Shown here in pieces: positions 7,186-14,854 of a stretch of DNA of 14,854 bases; position 1 is the stretch's first letter, and each line of letters starts with the position of its first letter. Source of the DNA: DATLNF01 sp046590575 (lineage in GTDB: Bacteria; Actinomycetota; Actinomycetes; BP-191); contig JBKJUS010000054.1 of the NCBI GenBank assembly GCA_046590575.1, positions 1 to 14,854 on the forward strand, in the 5' to 3' direction. A program made the translations under genes and the position numbers. A model generated the notes under the pieces. It worked only from the letters and a program-made list of their open reading frames with translations. It was not told the origin of the DNA and ran no database searches.

Positions 7186-7191
7186 TAGGCT
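7186..7191 (+). promoter_or_regulatory. Possible -10 element for the riboswitch-thiC transcript
   Basis: TAGGCT fits the actinobacterial TAnnnT -10 pattern and lies 6 bp before the first paired base of the TPP aptamer (7198), so transcription would begin right at the riboswitch. No convincing -35 is seen, so this is a suggestion only. Confidence 0.35.
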
Positions 7192-7197
7192 CGGACT

Positions 7198-7289
7198 CTC
7201 GCGGGAGCTCGACGTACTCGGGCTGAGAGGGCTGTCCAGGGCAGCCGACCGCAATGACCTGTCCGGGTAATGCCGGCGTAGGGAGCGAG
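7198..7289 (+). promoter_or_regulatory. TPP riboswitch (THI element) controlling thiC
   Basis: The conserved parts of the thiamine pyrophosphate aptamer are all present in order: GGGCTGAGAGGG (7221-7232) with CTGAGA at 7223-7228; a variable hairpin GGCTG/CAGCC (7230-7234 with 7242-7246); GACCTG (7256-7261); TAATGCC (7269-7274 region); and GCGTAGGGA (7276-7284). The closing P1 helix is CTCGC (7198-7202) with GCGAG (7285-7289). The thiC Shine-Dalgarno AGGGAG (7280-7285) lies inside the conserved 3' strand, 8 nt before GTG 7294. No terminator hairpin with a U-tract separates the aptamer from the gene. TPP binding should therefore hide the ribosome site directly and stop ThiC translation. Confidence 0.95.
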
Positions 7290-7293
7290 TGCA

Positions 7294-9012
<1,719 letters not shown>

Positions 9013-9075
9013 CCGGGTCGGCATGCATCGCTGTGCCCGCGTTCTCGCCCACCCGTTCGGGCCAGACCGGACCGG

Positions 9076-9393
9076 TCAGGCGACCTGCCGTTCAGCCCAC
9101 ACCTCGTCAGGAGTGAGGCCAGCGGCGTGCAGTTCGTCATGGATCCCGGCGACGGCGGTGTGCGCGTCGACGGAGACAGTGACGATCCGAGCCACGGCGA
9201 ACCACGTGCGCGCGTCATCCTGGCGCTCCAGCAGCACCTGGTCGAAGTTGGTCCCCGCGTCGACCAGTCGTCGGGTGAGCGTCGCGATGGCCTCCTCCGC
9301 GGAGTCTGCGACCTCGGCGAAGCGCGCCAGGATGGCGAAAGTCGGCAGTGCCGCGTCCCAGTCGTCGAGACCGCCGAGCTCAGTCGTCGTCAT
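9076..9393 (-). CDS. Small protein of unknown function
   Basis: A 105-residue soluble, acidic protein (start MTTTELGGLDDWDAALP) with no signal peptide or membrane segment. It alternates short predicted helices (TFAILARFAEVADSAEEAIA) and strands (TWFAVARIVTVSVDA), and ends HDELHAAGLTPDEVWAERQVA. I do not recognise a named family. Its composition and third-position G/C are like the neighbouring genes, it has a clear ATG, and the region holds no better frame on either strand, so it is likely real. The Shine-Dalgarno match is weak. It converges with thiC (63 bp between stops) and diverges from the giant surface-protein gene. Confidence 0.62.
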   Translation of the reverse strand: MTTTELGGLDDWDAALPTFAILARFAEVADSAEEAIATLTRRLVDAGTNFDQVLLERQDDARTWFAVARIVTVSVDAHTAVAGIHDELHAAGLTPDEVWAERQVA

Positions 9394-9679
9394 GCCGCAT
9401 CACTTACCCTGCGAAAGGCGAAAACCACCGGGTCGTTCTACCCAGTTGATCCGGACGGCGGTGATCGACCAGTGTGGTCGATTCGGCCCCTTTTGTCCGA
9501 TCTCACGTCGCAATTGGAAGTTTTTCTTGCCAAACGGTACCGAATGCGACACTTTACTTACTGTACGTAGTCATACGGACGCGCAGAGATCTGCAGCCGC
9601 ACTATTGGTCGCCCTAGGCTGACAGGGAGCGAGAGGCGAAACCGACGTCCGTGTCGGGGTCGATGCCTGGGGGCTTTCC
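9394..9679 (+). other. Non-coding promoter and structured leader of the giant surface protein
   Basis: A 286-bp gap between divergent genes. The stretch of about 9490-9575 is clearly richer in A and T than the rest of the window (for example 9521-9535 and 9550-9565) and probably holds the promoter; I cannot fix -35/-10 boxes. Downstream come potential RNA hairpins: GCAG-AGAT-CTGC (9583-9594), CCCT/AGGG (9612-9615 with 9624-9627), and a nested pair with AGGC (9634-9637) facing GCCT (9665-9668) around CCGAC/GTCGG (9642-9646 with 9653-9657). The run GAGCGAGAGGCGAAACC next to GTCGGGGTCGAT distantly recalls the 3' half of c-di-AMP (ydaO) riboswitches, but the 5' half is not recognisable. No protein-coding frame is convincing here. 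Confidence 0.45.
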
Positions 9680-12600
9680 GTGTCCGTTCGTCCTGTGCGC
9701 TTTGGCGCGCTCCTGCTCGCTGTGCTCGTGACCGCCGGATCCTCGGCGCTGCCGGACCAGCGGGTCGCCAGCGCGGCCGCCGGCACAGGCGCGACCTTCG
9801 TCGACTTCACGCAGTGCGCCAACGGCGCGCCGCCGAGCGAGAGCCTGGCCTGCCCGGACGGCTGGATTAACGGCATCTTGCAGGGCAGCAACTCCCACTT
9901 CCGCGAGGACGACGTCACCCCGCAGCGGGTCGTCGTGGCGCTGCCGAAGGGCAGTCCGACCACCAACCGCACCCTGACCTTTCGCTACCAGGCCCGTAAG
10001 GGCACCATCCACGCCTACGACTCGCTGGCCACCTGGAACTACACCCAGAAGGACGCGGACAGGTGCGCGGGCCTGCGGGTGACCTGCCCGGGCGGCCCGG
10101 AGAGCTCCTTCGACATCCCGGATGACCGGGCCGCGGTCGGTCCGACCGGGACCACATCCTCGGGCCCGATCAGCAGTGTCACGACTGGGCACATGATCCC
10201 GGCTGGTCCCGGTCGGCAGATGAAGATGTACGGCGGCGCCATCACGAACGTCAGCGTGCCGGTCCACGACAACCTGTCCGGCAGCGGCGACGACTACGCC
10301 ACGGTCACCGTGACCTACCGCGTCGAGAACACCTCGGCGGCCCGCAACGTCATGCTGCTGTTCGGCGGCCACCTCGCCGCACCGACCGGGCCGCGTGGCT
10401 GGGGTGCCGGCTTTGGTGCGGCGAGCATCAGCGGCGGGCCGTACCACATCAAGTTCGAGGCGGCCGACGGCGCGTCCATCGGCAACCGCGACAACCAGAT
10501 CCAGGGCGCGGCGATCCTCTTCCCGCGGCTGGAGATCACCAAGACCGCCGACCAGCCGACCGCCGACGTCGGCTCGCCGATCGGCTTCACCGTCACCGTG
10601 CACAACACCGGCACCGGTCCCGCCGACAACGCGATGCTCTTCGACGCGCTGCCCGCCGGGACTGGCATCTCCTGGTCGATCAGCCCGGCGTACACCGGAC
10701 TAGGCACCTGCACGATCTCGGGGACGGCGCCATCGCAGACCCTCGGGTGCAGCGTCCCGCGGATTCCCGCTGGCGGATCGTTCAGCGTGCACGTGATCTC
10801 GGCGACCAGCGCCCAGAGCGCCGGCACGTACGTCAACACGGCCACCACGCAGGCTGACAACGTCGACCCCATCAGTGCGAGCGCGCAGGTCGTGGTCGCG
10901 GCACCGGCCCTGTCGGTGGTCAAGACCGCCGACGACGCTTCCGTCAGCTCCGGCCAGCCCATCGGCTTCACCATGACCGTGCGCAACACCGGTGCCGGCC
11001 GAGCGACCAATGTGTCTCTCAACGACCCGCTGCCGGCCGCCTCCGGTGTCAACTGGTCGATCAGCCCGGCGTACGCCGGTCCCGGCACCTGCGGCATCAC
11101 CGGCGACGTCGGGGCCCAGGTGCTCACCTGCAACTTCGGCGACCTCGCCGGTGGCGGCACGCTCAGCGTGCATGTCCTCAGCCAGACGACCTCGGCGACC
11201 TCCGGCACCCTGTCCAACTTCGTGGTGGTCAAGGCCGGGAATCACCCGGACGTGCCCGCGAACGCAGACGTCACCGTCAACGCCCCGGGCCTGACGGTGG
11301 ACAAGGTTGCGGATGCCGTGAGCGTGAGCGCCGGCGACAACATCGGGTTCACCATGACGGCCACCAACGGCGGCGTGGGCACCGCGCTCGGCGCGTCTCT
11401 CACCGACAACCTTCCTGCCGGCACCGGCCTGGACTGGCGGATCGCCCCTGCGTACACCGGCCCGGGCACTTGCGAGATCACTGGCGCCGTGGGCAATGAG
11501 GTCCTCTCCTGCGCCTTCGGCGATCTGGCGCCGGGCGCGACCGCGTCGGTCCACGTGCTCAGCGGGACGACGTCGGCCACCAGCGGCACCTTCGAAAACA
11601 CCGCGGTCGTGGTTGCGCGGAACGCACCGGAGGACCCCGACACCGACTCGACCACCGTCAACAAGCCGAACCTGCAGGTCGCCAAGGTCGCCGACGACGA
11701 CGTCGTGAGCTCCGGCGACGACGTCGCCTTCACCGTGACGGTGACCAACGCCGGCACCGGCGTGGCCCGAGCGGTCGCCCTCGCCGACCCGCTGCCGGCT
11801 CTCGCCGGCGTGGTGTGGACTCTCGACGCCAACTCGCCCAACGCGGCCGACTGCTCCGTGTCGTCTGCACCGCAGCAGCTCGCCTGCACCTTCGGTGACC
11901 TGGCCGCCGGCGCCAGCCGAGTGGTCCGGGTGACCAGCCCGACCACCGGTGCGACGTCGGGCCTGCTGCCGAACACCGCTACCGCATCGTCGACCAACAA
12001 CCCGGACGCGAAGGGCACAGCCAGCGTGCTGGTCCAGCAGCCGAGAGTCCAAGTGACCAAGACCGCGGCGAACGCCAGCGTCAGCGCCGGCAGTCCGATC
12101 GCCTTCACGGTCGCGGTCACCAACAGCGGGCCGGGAGTCGCCCGGTCCGTCCGCCTCAACGACCCGCTGCCGTCCGCCGACGGTGTGCTGTGGTCCATCA
12201 GCCCGGCGTACGCCGGCCCGGGCTCCTGCGGGATCACCGGTTCGGCTCCGCAGCTGCTCACCTGTGACTTCGGTGACCTCGTCGTCGGAGGGACGAGAAC
12301 CGTCAGCGTCGCGAGCAGCACCACCCGTGACACCGGCGGCTCGCTGCCCAACACCGCTACCGCGACGCCCACCAACGGCGCCTCGGACAGCGACTCGGCC
12401 ACCATCACGGTCCTGAAGCCCAACCTGACGATCGACAAGGTCGCCGAGAACGCCACCGTGAGCTCGGGTCAGTCGATCGCCTTCACGGTGACCATCACCA
12501 ACGCCGGGCCGGGGACCGCCACGGGGGTCACCCTGAGCGACCCGCTCCCGATGCGGGCCGGAGTGGCCTGGACGGTCAGCCCGGCCAACGCTGCCTGCGG

Positions 12601-14854
12601 CATCGCCGGATCAGCCCCGGCCGCGCAGACGCTGAGCTGTAACTTCGGCACTCTCGCGCCGGACGCTTCGGTCAGCGTCCGGGTCGCCAGCAACACCACC
12701 GGTGAGACCGCCGGGACCCTCGACAACACCGCCGTCGCGTCGTCGACCAACCACGACGACGTCGACGACCTCGCGAGCATCGTCGTCCAGCAGCCGAACT
12801 TGTCCAACACGAAGACGGCTACGCCGACGTCGGTCAGCTCCGGTGACCGGATCGGGTTCACGGTTGTCGTGAACAACGCCGGGCCGGGCACTGCGTTCGG
12901 CGCCGTCCTTGCCGACCTGCTGCCGTCAGCGACCGGCGTTGTGTGGACGATCGCACCGGCGTACGCCGGTCCGGGGAGCTGCACCATCGACAGCCCGACG
13001 CCGCCGCAGCAGCTGAGCTGCGCCTTCGGCGACCTGCTTGCCGGCCAGGGCGCGACCGTCTCGGTCACCAGTCTCACCGTCACCGACACCGTCGGCCCGA
13101 TCGAAAACACCGCAACGCTGAGCGCGCGCAACGCCCCCCCGGTGCCCTCGACCGCGACCGTGACGGTTCTGCAGCCCGACCTGGACATCGACAAGACGGC
13201 CGCCGCCGCCAGCGTCAGCTCCGGCGAGGCGATCGGCTTCACCATGACGGTCACCAACAACGGACCGGGCATCGCCCGCAACGCCCGCCTCAGCGACCTG
13301 CTGCCTGGTGGGCCCGGGATCGACTGGACGCTCTCGCCCTACGCCGGCCCGGGCACGTGCACCATCGACGGCGCACCCACCACCGAGACGCTTACTTGCG
13401 CCTTCGGCGATCTCGCACCTGGTGACTCCGTGACGGTCCGCGTGACCAGCGCGACAACCGAGGCGACCACCGGTGAGTTCCGCAACACGGCTGTCGCCCG
13501 GGCCGCCAATCATGACCCGGTCGACTCGACGACAGAGGTCGTCACGGTCAACCAGCCGAACCTCTCAGTCGTGAAGCAGGCCGACAAGGACGTCGTGAGC
13601 GCGGGCGACACCATCGGCTTCAACGTCGTCACCACCGTCGGCGGGCCGGGCACCGCGTTCGGCGTCACCCTCGACGACCCGCTGCCCACCGGCACCGGCC
13701 TCACCTGGAGCCTCGACGCGGGTTACACCGGTCCGTGCACCATCACCGGGTCTGACCCGCAAGTCCTGCACTGCGAGTACGGCAACCTGGCACCTCTGGC
13801 CACCGTGTCGGTGCACGTCAGCAGCCCGACCGTGACTGCGACCTCCGGCACCTTCGAGAACACCGCCACCGCTGACGCGACGAACAGCCCGCCGCGCACG
13901 TCGACCGACTCCGTCGTGGTCAACAAGCCGAACCTGACCCTGACCAAGACGGCGGACAACAGCCGGGTCGACGCCGGAAGCCCGGTCGGCTATACCGTTG
14001 TCGTCAGCAATACGGGAGTCGGCACGGCCAAGGCGGTCACCATCTCCGACCCGCTCCCGCAGGGCGCTGGACTGTCCTGGACGATCTCACCTGCGTACGC
14101 CGGACCAGGCACCTGCGCGATCAGCGGTCCGACGTTGACCTGCACGATCGGTGACCTGGCGCCCGGCCAGTCTGCGACGGTCCGCGTGAGCAGCCCGACG
14201 ACCTTCGACACGCCGGGAACGCTGACCAACACCGCGGTCGCGAAGGCCCTGAACAGCCCCGATCGCGACGCCACCGCCGTGATCACCGTGGATGCGCCGA
14301 GCCTGACCCTGGCCAAGACCGCCGACAACCCGACGGTCAGCTCCGGCGACCAGGTCGGGTTCACGATGGTGGCGACCAATGGTGGGCCCGGCACCGCGAC
14401 GGGCGTCAGGATCGACGACCTGCTGCCGGCGATCCCGGGCAGCAACTGGACCCTGGCCCCGGCCGTCTCCGGTTGCTCGATCACCGGCAGCGCGGGTGCT
14501 CAGACGCTCGTCTGCTTGGTCGGCACGCTGGCGCCCGGCGGCACCTTCTCCGTCCATGTCATCAGCCCGACGTCCAGCGATGCCAGCGGCACGTTCCGCA
14601 ATGTCGCTACGGCCCGTGCGGCCAACCACCCGGCAACTGAGGGCACGGCCGACGTGACCGTCAACAAGCCAGGGCTCAACGTCCGCAAGACCGCGGACGA
14701 CGCGGTCGTCAGCTCCGGCACGCCGATCGGCTTCACGATGCTGGTCAGCAACGTCGGGCCCGGCGTGGCTCGCGTTGCCGTCCTGGACGACACGCTGCCC
14801 TCAGCGACCGGAGTGTTCTGGACACTGGGGGCTGTCTCGGGTGGCACCTGCGCG
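9680..14854 (+). CDS. Giant secreted DUF11-repeat surface protein, C-terminus beyond the window
   Basis: From GTG 9680 the frame is open to the right edge: 1725 residues without a stop. GTG 9680 is the first possible start after the in-frame TGA at 9620; GGGGG stands about 6 nt before it. Residues 1-33 form a signal peptide (MSVRPVRFGALLLAVLVTAG, likely cleavage near VASAAAG). Residues of about 35-283 form a distinct N-terminal domain with Cys-containing stretches (FTQCANG, LACPDGW, DRCAGLRVTCPGG) and motifs such as YDSLATWNYTQ, LLFGGHLA and GGPYHIKFEAADGAS. From residue 284 there are eleven complete and one partial DUF11-type beta-sandwich repeats (TIGR01451/PF01345 style). All repeat boundaries are in the same frame, so there is no frameshift. 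The protein is expected on the cell surface or outside as a stalk or adhesin; the anchor (LPXTG or a membrane helix) would lie past the window. No ligand can be named. Confidence 0.93.
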   Translation, partial: MSVRPVRFGALLLAVLVTAGSSALPDQRVASAAAGTGATFVDFTQCANGAPPSESLACPDGWINGILQGSNSHFREDDVTPQRVVVALPKGSPTTNRTLTFRYQARKGTIHAYDSLATWNYTQKDADRCAGLRVTCPGGPESSFDIPDDRAAVGPTGTTSSGPISSVTTGHMIPAGPGRQMKMYGGAITNVSVPVHDNLSGSGDDYATVTVTYRVENTSAARNVMLLFGGHLAAPTGPRGWGAGFGAASISGGPYHIKFEAADGASIGNRDNQIQGAAILFPRLEITKTADQPTADVGSPIGFTVTVHNTGTGPADNAMLFDALPAGTGISWSISPAYTGLGTCTISGTAPSQTLGCSVPRIPAGGSFSVHVISATSAQSAGTYVNTATTQADNVDPISASAQVVVAAPALSVVKTADDASVSSGQPIGFTMTVRNTGAGRATNVSLNDPLPAASGVNWSISPAYAGPGTCGITGDVGAQVLTCNFGDLAGGGTLSVHVLSQTTSATSGTLSNFVVVKAGNHPDVPANADVTVNAPGLTVDKVADAVSVSAGDNIGFTMTATNGGVGTALGASLTDNLPAGTGLDWRIAPAYTGPGTCEITGAVGNEVLSCAFGDLAPGATASVHVLSGTTSATSGTFENTAVVVARNAPEDPDTDSTTVNKPNLQVAKVADDDVVSSGDDVAFTVTVTNAGTGVARAVALADPLPALAGVVWTLDANSPNAADCSVSSAPQQLACTFGDLAAGASRVVRVTSPTTGATSGLLPNTATASSTNNPDAKGTASVLVQQPRVQVTKTAANASVSAGSPIAFTVAVTNSGPGVARSVRLNDPLPSADGVLWSISPAYAGPGSCGITGSAPQLLTCDFGDLVVGGTRTVSVASSTTRDTGGSLPNTATATPTNGASDSDSATITVLKPNLTIDKVAENATVSSGQSIAFTVTITNAGPGTATGVTLSDPLPMRAGVAWTVSPANAACGIAGSAPAAQTLSCNFGTLAPDASVSVRVASNTTGETAGTLDNTAVASSTNHDDVDDLASIVVQQPNLSNTKTATPTSVSSGDRIGFTVVVNNAGPGTAFGAVLADLLPSATGVVWTIAPAYAGPGSCTIDSPTPPQQLSCAFGDLLAGQGATVSVTSLTVTDTVGPIENTATLSARNAPPVPSTATVTVLQPDLDIDKTAAAASVSSGEAIGFTMTVTNNGPGIARNARLSDLLPGGPGIDWTLSPYAGPGTCTIDGAPTTETLTCAFGDLAPGDSVTVRVTSATTEATTGEFRNTAVARAANHDPVDSTTEVVTVNQPNLSVVKQADKDVVSAGDTIGFNVVTTVGGPGTAFGVTLDDPLPTGTGLTWSLDAGYTGPCTITGSDPQVLHCEYGNLAPLATVSVHVSSPTVTATSGTFENTATADATNSPPRTSTDSVVVNKPNLTLTKTADNSRVDAGSPVGYTVVVSNTGVGTAKAVTISDPLPQGAGLSWTISPAYAGPGTCAISGPTLTCTIGDLAPGQSATVRVSSPTTFDTPGTLTNTAVAKALNSPDRDATAVITVDAPSLTLAKTADNPTVSSGDQVGFTMVATNGGPGTATGVRIDDLLPAIPGSNWTLAPAVSGCSITGSAGAQTLVCLVGTLAPGGTFSVHVISPTSSDASGTFRNVATARAANHPATEGTADVTVNKPGLNVRKTADDAVVSSGTPIGFTMLVSNVGPGVARVAVLDDTLPSATGVFWTLGAVSGGTCA
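10529..14854 (+). repeat. Tandem DUF11 repeats, 11 complete plus 1 partial, 369-381 bp each
   Basis: Repeat units begin at 10529, 10910, 11291, 11672, 12047, 12425, 12800, 13181, 13562, 13934, 14303 and 14675 (the last cut by the window edge). Unit lengths are 127, 127, 127, 125, 126, 125, 127, 127, 124, 123 and 124 residues. Shared pattern by unit position: Lys 5 (K-T/V-A-D), G15, F/Y20, G30, D39-x-L-P42, W49, Cys near 61 and 74, and Asn near 103 in an N-T-A-like motif, with a short x-x-x-P linker before the next unit. The units are alike in protein but have diverged at the DNA level, so they are old rather than a recent expansion. Confidence 0.93.

Noticed and set aside
9600..9679. A firm c-di-AMP riboswitch call
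   Set aside because: Only the 3' part shows a loose resemblance; the conserved 5' elements are not identifiable by eye, so it is given only as a possibility.
10315..14847. Long minus-strand open frames across the repeat protein (for example 10700-12052, 11242-12456 and 12469-13281)
   Set aside because: They are antisense to a continuous plus-strand frame with a clear repeat pattern and signal peptide. Their products are repetitive mirror images of the repeats, with Ala/Val/Arg-rich composition, caused by G/C-rich third positions.
10529..14854. Tandem repeats considered as a CRISPR or other DNA-level array
   Set aside because: The unit is about 375 bp, is coding throughout and is conserved in protein rather than DNA.

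Overview
This window looks like the chromosome of a high-GC Gram-positive bacterium (Actinomycetota). Third codon positions are overwhelmingly G or C, GTG starts are common, several genes resemble actinobacterial families (a DUF2330 protein, an Fpg/Nei glycosylase with a CATCQTGGKPLADRR-type tail), and a TPP riboswitch precedes thiC. The genus cannot be fixed from the sequence. No tRNA, rRNA, transposase, integrase, CRISPR array or phage gene is visible.

Left part (1-5834). An MFS transporter of the UMF1/Atg22 type, cut by the left edge, and a pirin-family protein are read leftward as a likely operon. A perfect palindrome of MarR-operator type sits just upstream of the pirin start. Divergently, a secreted, C-terminally anchored DUF2330 protein overlaps the start of a small lipoprotein with a type 1 copper site. 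A Fpg/Nei-family DNA glycosylase follows and meets, tail to tail with an 8-bp overlap, a leftward FAD-dependent pyridine nucleotide-disulfide oxidoreductase.

Middle part (5835-9393). A single-domain rhodanese diverges from the oxidoreductase. It is followed by a lone NitT/TauT-type ABC permease, a clear TPP riboswitch whose 3' strand contains the Shine-Dalgarno sequence, and thiC (HMP-P synthase, thiamine pyrimidine branch). A small conserved-looking protein of unknown function lies on the opposite strand. The shared theme of this half is redox, sulfur and metal chemistry: pirin, cupredoxin, disulfide reductase, rhodanese and radical-SAM ThiC.

Right part (9394-14854). A relatively A/T-rich leader with nested hairpins precedes a very large secreted protein that runs off the right edge: 1725 residues are visible with no stop. 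It has a signal peptide, a cysteine-containing N-terminal domain of about 250 residues, and then eleven complete and one partial DUF11-type repeats of 123-127 residues. In every complete repeat a Lys in the first strand, an Asp in the D-x-L-P motif and an Asn in a late N-T/V-A-type motif are invariant, and two Cys lie 8-13 residues apart. This is the most interesting signal in the window: it fits a stalk whose domains could each be locked by an intramolecular Lys-Asn isopeptide bond and a disulfide. That is inference from sequence and needs structural or mass-spectrometric proof.
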